Origin: Plecoglossus altivelis
Taxonomy: Eukaryota > Chordata > Actinopteri > Osmeriformes > Plecoglossidae
Assembly: GCA_036571765.1 (NCBI GenBank)
Contig: BROE01000013.1
Location: 12,673,957 to 12,737,956, forward strand
DNA: 64,000 bases
Direction: 5' to 3'
In this document: one piece after another, positions 42,563-53,427 of the stretch
How the letters are laid out: every line of letters begins with the position of its first letter
Position numbering within the stretch: position 1 is the stretch's first letter
Notes under the pieces: model-generated
Told to the model about the DNA's origin: nothing
What the model saw: only the letters and a program-made list of their open reading frames with translations
Databases searched by the model: none
Program-made: the position numbers and the translations under genes

Positions 42563-44594
42563 ATGTGGAATACTGTCAGTGCAAAACAAACGAGCTGGAA
42601 GATACTCAATGACGTGTGTAGGTATTTCATACAGAGATACGTTGCTGTCTGTATTCGAAAGATCCATATCAAACATAGATGTGGTGGACCCATCCCTGAC
42701 CAGACACTGCCAGTTGGCACCATTAAAGATTTGACACCAGGACCCCCTTGGAGAATCTTGTTCTTAGGCACTGATGATTTTGCAGTTGAATCTCTAAAAC
42801 GGCTCTCCGCGTTCAGGTAAGAGAAATGAGAATTCAGAATTCTTCCCTGGCCCCTGCCTAATACGGTGCCGTATAATATGGTTTTTTTTTATTTTACAGA
42901 AAGTCCAGTGATGGAGTTGTGAAGTCACTTGAGGTTGTCACGCTAGATAATGACGTCCCAGTGAAGAGATTTGCAGAAGAGAACAGACTCCCGGTTCACA
43001 CATGGCCTCTTGGAGATCTCCAGGGGCGGTTTGATGTTGGAGTGGTGGTGTCCTTTGGCTGCCAGCTCCGGGAGAGGCTAATCAACCAGTTTCCATAGTG
43101 AGCAACACTGATGAGTACAGTACATGTTGGAAAATCCTGCCTTCACATTGAGCCAGACTTCAGTCCCAGATGTGTGCTTGTGTGTCCAGTCCTAGATGTG
43201 TGCTTGTGTGTTCTCCAGTGGGATCCTGAATGTCCACCCCAGCCTGCTCCCCAGGTGGCGAGGCCCAGCCCCAGTGTTCCACACCATCCTGCATGGGGAC
43301 ACCGTCACAGGGGTGACTGTCATGCAAATACGAGCCAAAAGGTCAAAAGACCCAGTCCTTACACACTCACCACAGCCTGGGGAGCTCTCCTCTACAGGGG
43401 ATTTGATGTCTGTCAGGTCCATAGACATCATATAAGGAGGAGGGGCAATTGAAGTGACAAATACAGTAGCTGCTCTCTAATTCACTCATGGCATATTTGC
43501 TGCAGGTTTGACGTGGGTCCCATTCTTCACCAGGGATTCTACCAGATCCCTGAGAACTGCACTGCCGACCAGCTAGGAGCAACCCTGGCTGCCCAGGGAG
43601 CTGACCTGGTGAGAGAGACCACACCACTGGCACTGGAACACATGCACAACCTGTTATCAACCTGTCATGGAAAACCTCAAATGACATATATAAAGCAAGG
43701 ACTCTTCTTTTGCAAGAGCAGTTGATGGAGACTTTGAAGAACCTTCCTGAGAGAATATTACACCAAAGGGAGCAAGATAATGAGGGGGCAACATTAGGTA
43801 AGCATGGGGGTGTTTCCCAGCACATATTAAATATACAAAACACTATTCGGGTCTCCGAGCTTTTGCGTCATGCTTCCCACAGCGCCTAAAATCACTCAGT
43901 CGATGAGCTGGATGGTGTGGGAGGAGCAGACCTGTGCCCAGATTGACCGTCTATATCGTGCTATCGGATCTCGAGTAAGAACAGACTCATCTGATGTCTT
44001 ATAACAAGGAGGAGAGCGTCCATGCTGTTGATGTTGTAGCACATTTCTATCAATTCTCCCCCGTCAGATCCCGTTGAGGACCATATGGATGGGAAAAACC
44101 GTCAAGTTGTTGGACTTTGTTGGCACGTGCAGTATTTCTCTTTCAGGTAAGGAATTTGTTTTATGGTGTTGTGTGATTGAAAAGCAACACTGACTGGATT
44201 CACTTTGGCCACAGGGAGAGGAAAGGAGCCTGTGCCAGGATGCATCAGCTACCAGAAAGAATTAGACACCCTGGCTGTCTGTTGTAAGGTATGGAGTACT
44301 GTACCATGCTGGTTAGACCTGACTTGGCATTTTAAAACAGTTCAGCACCACGGTAAGACTCTTGCAATATGATAGCAAGAGAATGACAGTGTTCATTTGG
44401 CTCTGGTGCAGGATGGCTGGGTGGGATTCAAGGCAGTGATACTGAAGAAGAGACTGTCTGCAACAGACTTCTACAATGGCTACCTCCACCAGAGCTTTCA
44501 GAAGAGATCCTCACACCCGACACAGGAGTGCCTATTTCTTAGCAACAAGAGCAGGACCGAGCCCCAGCCAATAAGAGAGAACACATCGACATAA
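42563..44594 (+). CDS. mtfmt: Mitochondrial methionyl-tRNA formyltransferase
   Basis: Nine coding exons: 42563-42816, 42900-43097, 43219-43341, 43506-43608, 43722-43797, 43883-43974, 44068-44146, 44215-44288, 44412-44594. The product is 393 aa (human 389). A basic N-terminal extension (from MWNTVSAKQTS) fits a mitochondrial targeting peptide. The catalytic formyltransferase domain has RILFLGTDDFAVESL and the family signature SLLPRWRGPAPV (the SLLPxxRGxAP motif), followed by GDTVTGVTVMQI. The C-terminal tRNA-binding domain ends with LSATDFYNGYLH. It uses 10-formyl-tetrahydrofolate to formylate Met-tRNA for mitochondrial translation initiation; human defects cause combined OXPHOS deficiency. 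The first ATG in frame is at 42563; the frame is open upstream but lacks another ATG. Confidence 0.95.
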
Positions 44595-44959
44595 CACACT
44601 GTCAATGAAGGCTCATGATGTAGTAACCATTGTACAATGGCATCTCATTTGATGTAGTTCATATTATTCTTTGCAAAGAATGTGTCTTTCCCTTGTCTGT
44701 TTTAAGACATCTGAACATCAACATAATGTAATAAAGTGGCATACTGCACAAATTACAGGAGACAAAGCATGGGAAAGTGGACTTGAACATATAAATATTT
44801 ATATTTGCATCAACACATTTTTACAGTACTTGTGCTATATTGCAATATATTACAGCTTATTTCGTATTTCTTGGTAACACTGTAGCTGCACTGTAGATGA
44901 CAACGTTTCTTGGAGATTGCATTTTCCCAGGGAAGTTGGTGTCTCGCAACAAGCTGGTC
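44595..44959. other. Tail-to-tail region between mtfmt and the Rieske-DUF455 gene
   Basis: AATAAA at 44730-44735 is a good mtfmt poly(A) signal, 136 nt after the stop. I see no canonical signal for the minus-strand gene. No coding sequence. Confidence 0.5.
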
Positions 44960-47404
44960 TCAAGTTGGTGGCTTGACAAGTGGCACATACCACTGAAGAA
45001 GAGAGATGTGATTTCACATGGTCAAGAACTACAAGGAAGCAAATGGCAAATGTAGTATAGGCGTTCGTCTGTACCTCCTCAGTCATCCCCGCTGTCTTCC
45101 TGCCCGCTGTGTTAAAAGGAGGCTTCAGGTATCCTTTGAAGTGCTGCTTCACCAGGTCGTGGAACGTCGACAAGCAATCCTATACAGAATATAAGGCCAG
45201 AAGAGGGTCAGCCACTAACATGCACAATAGCAGGCAGAATAAGAACCTTTTCTGTTAGAAAGAAGTATCGTATCTCTGGATTCGTACCCGGCCTTCCTCT
45301 GAACAGATGTAAGTGAACCACCGCAGTCCTGCTGCCACATGGGTGATTTCATCTTTGTATATCACCTCCAGTATGTCCACAGAGCCTGCGTCACCTTGGC
45401 TAGCGAAGCGGGCCAGAGTCTGGGGGTGGACATCTAACCCCCTGAAGAGGACAGGGAGAGCCAGAGACTCAGACCACGCATGACCACCCATTATTACTGC
45501 AGGCTTCCTTTCACACAGATTTTAGGCCGTGTGAGAGAAATATCACTTAAGCCCGTCTGCTTGTTTACCTGGCCTCATGCACCATGTGCACGATAGCAAG
45601 CCTGGCTAGAAGGTCATGTGACGTATCTGTCGCTGACTGCCACAGTCCTGTCCAGACAAGTGAAGGTTAAACCAACCCTTCGCTCTTAACTTGAATGTTA
45701 CATACATGAAGTGAAATCCTCACTGTACCTACCGTTGTGTACGGGCAAAGCTCCAAAGAAACTCCCTAGTTCTGTGATCCTCGTCTCCAGCAGGTGATAA
45801 TGCTGTTGAATATATCACATGCTGATTGTATGATCAGTAAGTTACCATATCTCCATTATCTACTGTGCCTGGCCCTCATCTGACCAACCGCTGTCACACC
45901 GACCTTGGCCTCGTCCCCAGCCACTTTGACAAAATCGCTGAAGAACTGTCGAGGCAGAGGCTCTCCGGTGTCCAGTCGAACCGTGGAGAACCTGGCGATG
46001 ACATCCCAGGACAAGTCGATGGCCCACTGCTCAATGTTAGCCAGGGAGTGGAGCAGAGCTATCCTGCTGGCCTGGCCACACACAAGATAGAAGCATTCAG
46101 CACAACATCACGTTGTAACATCTCTGGCTGGTTAGCCAAAGAGGTGCGTGTCGTACACACTGACCTGTGTGCCTCCTTTGCCACGTTTGATTTTTCCAGG
46201 CTGTAACACAGTCAGGGTGTCCTTCCTGCTGGGTTGGGCTGGGGGAGCAGCCTGGCCCACCTGCGTTATCTCCCCTGAGCACCAGCGCTCCTGGACCTCC
46301 AGTGTCAGGGTCACCTGGAGAAGAAGCACAGGGCTTATTTATACATCGTACAGCTGAGAAACACGCCAACATCCCAGACGATGCGTCTTTCATTCTGAGA
46401 TGGAATTGATGTGGTACTGATCCGCTTGCCTTCTCTTTGGGATCAGGGGTGCACAGAATCTTAGTTGCCCAGAAACACAGCGTGTCCTCAGTGGGAGACG
46501 ACTTGTTGTTCTCTGGTGACAGTTGGCCTGTAAAATAAAATAAAAAGATTAGTCACATTTTACTGGCAAACCTTTTAATTCTATTCTATTTTTAGATGGC
46601 TCAGTGCCATACTGCACCTATAGAGGCTGTTTTATCCACTGGAATTGGAGTCCGGGACAAGGAATTCTGTGTGTTCACATAAACCTTGTCTTCCACCACT
46701 CTGACATCATACACCTGGTTCTATAAAATACAGATATCATATTAAGTTACATGAAATATTTTCACATTTTCAAAGCAGGCTGCTGCTTGAGATCACACTT
46801 CCTACCTGCAGCCCAGTAGAGGAGGCCCCTGTCTCCAGACAGAAGTCAAAGTGGTGCCAGGGGCAGATCAGAGCTAGCTTCCCATCCCCAAGGTCCTCTA
46901 TGTCACCCAGGTCCAGGGGGCCACCTAATCAAAGCACCAGAGTTAGATGCATCATGAGTATGTTTATTGTCTGGTGTAAAAAATATATACAATATAAATA
47001 CATATAAATGTTGTACTTTAAACTCAAGAATAACTTAGTTATGATGATTGTAAGCCTATTACCTTCATGAGGGCAGGAGGAATCCATTGCCCAGAATGTA
47101 TCATTTTCGGTATGGACAAGTACTATGTGTTCACCATCTTCAGAATATAGCCTGAAGTAAGGTCGACATGTGTATTAACCAGTGTACATCAACGAAGAGG
47201 TTCAGAGTTTTTTTTAAGCAGCATAAAGAATTCACACAGTAGTCACCAAGCCAGCAGAAACGGCTTCCAGTAGAAAGCATGCTAGCAAATTACTTACTTT
47301 GTACATGTTTGCTCGAAATTCAATTTATCCCCTACACACTGCCAGTTTCCGTCCTTGACTATTGCTCGTAATGCTGCCACTAAATCCTCTTGAAAGTGAT
47401 CCAT
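44960..47404 (-). CDS. Rieske [2Fe-2S] plus ferritin-like DUF455 fusion protein
   Basis: Twelve coding exons, in transcript order: 47404-47298, 47151-47063, 46924-46806, 46720-46618, 46527-46430, 46314-46165, 46071-45904, 45802-45733, 45647-45569, 45441-45288, 45179-45075, 44992-44960. The product is 424 aa. Residues about 20-120 form a Rieske domain with C62-P-H64 and C86-P-W-H89 as cluster ligands. Residues about 215-424 match the DUF455 ferritin-like family (HI_0077 type) with a full di-iron set: E236, E276-x-x-H279, E326, E359-x-x-H362, and the family C-terminus PPFNTAGRKTAG then WYVPL. No membrane segment or clear targeting signal. The fold and ligands suggest an iron-dependent oxygenase or oxidase with its own electron-relay domain; the substrate is unknown. 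I know of no human orthologue. Intron 5 uses a GC donor (AAG|GCAAGC). Confidence 0.85.
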
Positions 47405-48298
47405 TAAAACTATGAGTATATAAAAACATATCGCGATGCAGCAACCTGAGGACTACAAAACTTACTTCCTAAAAACTGTTCGCCCTCTAATTGCGTCCCA
47501 TCTAAACATCCGGTGTGGAAAGAGACGACGCAGAATATATATATTTTGTATTATACTCGTTATACTTGATTACCGGTAACAAACTTTGGTATGATGAATG
47601 GAATGGAACCAAAATGTTTATTTTAATACCATCGGGTCTGTAAAACGAACATCATTTGATTAATTTACCATTGATTAAAATAACAATGTAATACAATTGT
47701 ATTTCCCCCAATTTCCCAGAACATACTTTAACAGTAGGTATAAAGCTATGTCAACATGAAACAAATCATTTTGTAACAGCATCTACACAAAACAGAAGCC
47801 AATATACTGGTTAAACGTATGTCGCTAGATGAAAGGGTGATATAATATAGCATGAAAAACTATAATACAACAGTAAATAGATTGTGCAAAGTATTCATGA
47901 TCAGTGTTTCGGTTTTTTGTATACACATTTGGATTGAAAGCCCATTTTGCATATAGAAAAGCACACTGGCTACCCCCAGATCATCTTTTACTAATACTAA
48001 GTGCTGATATAGCACAATACATTTTTAAACTATATCTTACCTTTATACAATGAACATGCTTTTCAGAACATTCTTCAAAAGCTAAAACAGTGTTAGATGC
48101 AATATGATACAATTCATAACACATAGACCTACTTACAACATTTGCCCAAAATACTTTGTATATTATTACTATCATTTACAAATCAGAACAAACAAACATG
48201 AATAAAAAAGGTAGTGATTCCCATCAGAAACAGTTGTTTGTGACTAGAATGGAGTGTGATGTCATTCTAGTTATCCTGTCATTGTCCAAGTAATGGGG
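47405..48298. other. prc1 3' UTR and upstream of the Rieske-DUF455 gene
   Basis: No coding exon seen. A minus-strand AATAAA (TTTATT at 47617-47622) could end prc1, leaving only about 200 bp to the start codon of the next minus-strand gene. The stretch is A/T-rich. Confidence 0.45.
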
Positions 48299-51200
48299 TC
48301 AAAGGTGAGTAATGGTGGAGTTCAGGATCTCTGGTTTGCACTTGGTGTTGGAGGCCTTGGAGAGATCTCGCTGTGGTAGAAGGAAGACTGGCATTAGTAA
48401 TGGCAGTTCACCAGATGTACAAAACTGGAAAAAATACGTCCATGTCGACACAGACATGGAGTGACCATGAGACAGCAAGGAAAATAAAAACTGGTTCAGG
48501 GAAAAACAGGAAAAGCTGTTAGATAGGGAGGAGTTATTGATGGTTGAAGGTAGGAATGAACAATACCACAGCATCACACAGCCTTACCTAATGCCATGCA
48601 CTTTGGCTAGCAAGAACACGCTTGCAGAATATGAATGCAGGAGGTTAATGACAAGAGTTAGTTTGTGCCCTGGGGCTGCCTTCGGCTCATTGTGTCCCAC
48701 CGACATGGTGAAAAGGGTGAATCACAATATCTCAAAGGCAGCACAAGGGTTAAGACACTATTGGTAAGAAGAAATTGTTGAGAAATGTTCAAACAAACCT
48801 TGATTTAATAGATTCAGGATTGCTTAAGTCTTTCTAAAACAAAACCAAAATGACTGTTATTTCCCAACTAACCCCATTTCAACTAGACTGTGTGTTGCTG
48901 CTGAGAATTGAAAGGGGAACGTCAAGGATCAGGGAGAGAGAAATAAATTAACATCCAAATTACCGCAAACTCTGAGTAGGTGCTGGCAACAGAGTGAATA
49001 CTGATGGTAGGCTGTGGACTAGCAGGGGTCCGCAGCACTCCGCACATAGGAGACACATTCACCTGGGCTATGTTCTCCTTCTGACGCTCCTGCAGGCCTT
49101 TGGAAGGGGGTTTGCTATGTCCCGGGGTCCGCGCTCCAGGACCCTGTGGAAAACACAAGTATGAGCAGGAATCACATACAACCAAGACCTACTATGGACA
49201 TTTTATTGCATTCATGTGGGTGGTGAGGTTAGTATGAATTTTAAAAAAATATTTCCAATCATAAGTCACTATTCTAATCAATTTATACACATTCATTTGT
49301 CTATATGATTATAAAATCAGGACTGAACTGAACAGACCTTGTTTGCTGACAGTGGGGGGCGGGACATGGGTGAGTGACAGACAGTCCCACCATAGACTGA
49401 GCGCATAGTACTGTTAGAGTTGGCACTCGTGGTGCTGGAGGTAGCATTAAGCTGAGAGACAAACAAAGCAGTTAGTGAGGCCATCGCCATGCCAACATGT
49501 TAGAATAGCGAAACTAAAGTAACTTGATCTGATCGTGGACACTGTTAGTTATGGTTTAAGGAGACAGACAACCATCTAGGCTAACTTCCCAACCAAACAT
49601 AATATGAAATGAGACCATACAATTGATAAAAAGGCTGAAAATACACATCAGTGATACCTTTCGTGATTTACTGGGTGTAGCAGTGCCAAGGAATCTCCGT
49701 TTGGTTGGAGTTCGGACGGATGTCCCATACAGCATATCCTCTTCTGTCTGTTTGTTTTTCTTCATATGCTGTAGAAACAGTGGGTACAGTGATGGATCAG
49801 ATGTGGAGTGGGATTCCCTGGAGCTTGTGATCACAGTGCTACTTCCTCACCCTCTCCAGCTTCTCTCTCTCTTTCTCAATGCGGTGCAGCTCCCACTGCT
49901 CCTCCACAAACTCCAGGAACTTCTGCTCGCTGACGAGGAACTCCCTGCCCTGCTCCAGCTCCCAAGCATCTATCTGGGCTTTCAGCTTCTTCTCAAGCTG
50001 AACATAGACATCAAACATAGACAGACGACACCTTTTAACATTGAGCACGGAGGCCTTCCTGTCACTACAGAAACACGTTTAGTTATCGCCAATGGTAGAA
50101 ACATGTTGCTGTCATCTTACCTTCGGAAGGCTTTTGTGCAACTCTGACCTCTGCTTCTCTTCCTTCAGGAGGTTTCCTCCTCGGTTGGTGAATCTGCTGG
50201 GATCTGTGGCTTTTTTCTTTCGGGATGGAAAGAACAAGGAGCTCATCGTTAGCTTGACCAGGGCAGACACGGCCTGGTCTGTGGCTGTTCAAGAAGCCCC
50301 TGTGTGCTCATAGTGCTGCTCACCTCCAGCTCCAGGAAGAGCCTCCAGCTGCTCTCCCAGCGGTGGACTCCTTCAAACAGCTCCTTGTGCTCCTCATAAT
50401 GCTGTTTCAAATGCAGGATTTCTGCTTCGTGCAGGCTCAGCAGCTCCTCAGTGAACTCCTCTAGGAGGATGAAAAAAGAGCTTGTTTGAAGCACTGTAAA
50501 CCATTGAAAAAACCCCACCTTAAATACACAATTCTAAGGCACCACTCACCACTGAAGTATGGCAGAAAGGCCTGCCGCTGGTCGGCGCTGAAGAAGCTCT
50601 TCTCCCACAGCACGGCTATCTCCGAGCGCATAGCCTCGATGACGTTCACAATGTTCCGTAGCTTTACCTCCTCCAGACGCTGGACCTCCACTTGCAACTG
50701 ACAAGAGAAGAAAACGTATCTCCTGGTTATAGAATACACTTGTGGGTGTCAGTACTCCACACGCATCGCATGTGGGATTTGGAATGCTCGATACAGACCC
50801 CAGAACAACCGTCTGACAGTAATATGAACGACACCACAAGGTTGAGCTTTTACTCACTGCTTCCAGGTTCCTCTTCTTGGAGGTAACCATGTGTTCAGAG
50901 AAGGCCTCTCTTTCCTCCTGGGGGACCTGCAGCCTTGACCAAAGTTCCTTGATCTTCTCTCTATGACTCTCGCACACAGCCTTGTTCTCTTCCTTCCTCT
51001 CCTCCAGCTGGACACACATCACAGCACAAATTACAGTTAGCTCAATGGCTGGGGAGTTCTCTACGCAGCATGCAATGTGTGATAGGCAAATATAATAAGT
51101 CCACGACTATACTATACTAACTGACTGACCTGGCAAAGGAGGAGTTTGAGTGAGGCAATGTTTTCTCTGGACAGGCAGAATGCATCCTCGTCTTCACAAA

Positions 51201-52650
51201 TAATATCCTTCTCGAAGCTGGTCTCAGGAAGCTGGTCCAAATCCTCCATACACAGGATGATCTGCTTCTTGACGTCCACAAACTCTGCATGCCTCCTCCC
51301 CTGATCACAGACACAATCAGAATAAACTCTAGCAGTAAAAAAAGGACGACAAACACAATAAACATGTCCTCTCGAGTCGGAACTTGGAAAACGGAGTATT
51401 CATACAGTGTGTGTTGATCATAAAAATTGCCAGTCACCTTCTCTGCCATCTGGTTGGCGATGTGCCGGTGGAAGTCTTCCAGCTGCTCCATGGAGGGGAC
51501 GCAGTTGGGGGTGATGGCGTAGGCCTGGCAACACAGGATATCACACAGGTCCTGATCCTGCTCAAGCAGGGCTTTCAGCTGCTGCTTCCTCTGGCTCCTC
51601 TCCTTCACCAGGATCTCCACTCGCGTGCGGATGTCTTTCTCCTGCTGGAGCATGCTGTTACACTTCTCCTCCTGGGCAGGTGTGGAACACAGTGGAGTAG
51701 GGGTGAAATGAACACAAATCCCGTTTAGAACAGATTGGATGGTATTCTGCAAGACCGTTGTCACAATATGTCTCACTGACTCAAGACTACCTCAAATGGA
51801 GGCAGCTGCAGTTCCAGGGTGAGTGTTTGCAGCTCTTTCCGGCATGTTTCAAGGCTACTGATCAGTCTTTTTTTCAAAGATTCCTCCTCAGCAATCATCA
51901 TGTCCAACAGCCCCTAGGACATCAGTACATTTAATCATCAATATCTGACCGATTTGAAAAATAATATCATGCCAGATACTCTGTTAGTCTTGGCAAATGC
52001 TTGAAGATTAGTTGTATTGCCATAGGGTGAACAGGTGCACCACCTGCAGTATAAAGGTACAGTCTGGGTCAGTTCAGAAATACTTTTTCAATGCCTAGCT
52101 AACTAGGTAGACTCTTGATGACTCACTTGAATGTGGTTTTTGACAACATTGGTTCTCTGCAGTCTCTGGTCCTCCGGAATACCAATCTCCTCCCAGATGT
52201 CCTTCAGGCGGCACAGAGCTTTATTCAGGCATGCCACAGACTCAGCTGCGAGCACCTCACTGGAACAACAGAAAAGGGTGTTGGTCTCTTTACCACGCTA
52301 TTGGATGACTGATAGTAAACTACAGTCGCTAGCTTACAGTAGCTCTGTCAAAAATTCTGATCGACAAACTATTGTACTTCTAGTAGTAGTACGAGCTAAC
52401 GAATATAACAAAATATCTTAATAGATTTCCGCTAATGGTAAAAAAGACATTTGTTTGATCCAGAAAGGCAACAAAATAACATTTAGATAGAAAGACAAAC
52501 AGCAAGTGGCCGGCAATCATGCATGCGAGTTGTTGCTGATAAAATGTGCACTAGTACAGTAGACTACTGTAGTGCTGTTGCGTTGCTTAGCATTTGACAT
52601 TTCGTGGATTGCATCAAGTGAAAAGTGATTTTAAAATACCTCTTTCTCAT
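48299..52650 (-). CDS. prc1: Protein regulator of cytokinesis 1 (PRC1/Ase1/MAP65 family)
   Basis: Fourteen-plus coding exons, in transcript order: 52650-52640, 52259-52127, 51913-51791, 51671-51438, 51300-51130, 51007-50858, 50697-50550, 50460-50324, 50216-50121, 49997-49851, 49768-49658, 49451-49338, 49143-48964, 48370-48299. The product is 608 aa (human 620). The N-terminal dimerisation rod (RKSEVLAAESVACLNKAL, IPEDQRLQRT), the spectrin-like microtubule-binding region (HKELFEGVHRWESSWRLFLE, ATDPSRFTNRGGNLLKEEKQ), and a basic Ser/Thr-rich tail with TP sites (RTPTKRRFLGTATPSKSRK) are all present. It bundles antiparallel microtubules at the spindle midzone with KIF4A; human PRC1 is CDK-regulated through its tail. 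Exon 1 encodes only 3 codons and 2 nt. A human exon in the tail (after SEFAKDP) may be alternative or absent here. Next to vps33b, as in human 15q26.1. Confidence 0.95.
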
Positions 52651-52809
52651 CGCAGCGTTTCAGTATTATTAGATTCGTTCTTGAGAAGAACCGTAACAAT
52701 TCATACATCCAAAATGAAAAATGTAGCTAGTTTAACGACTTCCAAAGTTTAAAGACTATTTTGCACAGCGACTTCTGTGCGCTGGATCTTCGAATCCGTT
52801 TCTGTCTCA

Positions 52810-52873
52810 TTCAAAATACGCATCAAAATACAGCCTTGACTCCCATTGGCTATGGTAGCGACTGTGTCATTGG
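52810..52873 (-). promoter_or_regulatory. CCAAT boxes and CHR-like element upstream of prc1
   Basis: Read on the minus strand: CCAAT at 52873-52869, CCAAT at 52849-52845, then TTTGAA at 52815-52810, about 160 bp before the prc1 ATG. NF-Y sites followed by a CHR (TTTGAA) are the usual layout of G2/M genes bound by DREAM and B-MYB-MuvB, and mammalian PRC1 is one. The spacing between the CCAAT boxes (24 bp) is shorter than the common 31-33. Confidence 0.45.
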
Positions 52874-53230
52874 ATACGCCTGTTTTGGTTTAGACTCAGT
52901 GGTCGGACTGCTGTACGGGGTGGAAAGTGAGCACAGCTATGTTTGAATTTGTTCTCTAAATTTAACAATTGTTTTATAATTGATCATGAACCAGATATTT
53001 TGTTTTATTACAACCAAAATGATTTAATTCTACCACAAAAAGTCTACTTTTTATATAAAATGATTGAATCGTTTCAACAAGGTGAACCGGGGGATGGACC
53101 GGTGTGGGTGAGCAATAAACGTAATGAAATGGGCGTGAAATAGCCTGTTCAAAACGACCCTCCTTTATTCATTCAAACGCTCAAACAAGCACAATGTGCC
53201 AAACACAACGATTAAAAATGACAGTATATG

Positions 53231-53236
53231 TTTATT
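53231..53236 (-). terminator. Candidate vps33b poly(A) signal
   Basis: AATAAA on the minus strand, about 192 nt after the vps33b stop codon. Confidence 0.5.
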
Positions 53237-53427
53237 TTACATTTCTCCAGATTACCGTACAGCATTGCAGTATTTACAATCTTTTGAGGGAGTTCACTGG
53301 AATGTCAGAATTTGATAACAAAAACTGTCGACTCCTTGTCGTTATCTGGGTGGTGTCCTTTTCAACTGCTTGCCAGAGCGAACCGCTGCGTGCTCACTTT
53401 GGAATGACCCCTGGGAAAACCCAGGAA

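Larger units (their letters stand above)
52651..53427. promoter_or_regulatory. prc1 promoter region and vps33b 3' UTR
   Basis: No coding exon seen. A CCAAT/CHR arrangement for prc1 lies at 52810-52873. The vps33b poly(A) signal (TTTATT) is at 53231-53236. Confidence 0.5.

Noticed and set aside
44850..45074. Continuation of the Rieske-DUF455 frame past 45075 to a stop near 44850
   Set aside because: A donor at 45074 and an acceptor before 44992 join to WYVPL, which resembles the usual end of DUF455 proteins; the read-through tail has no family match.
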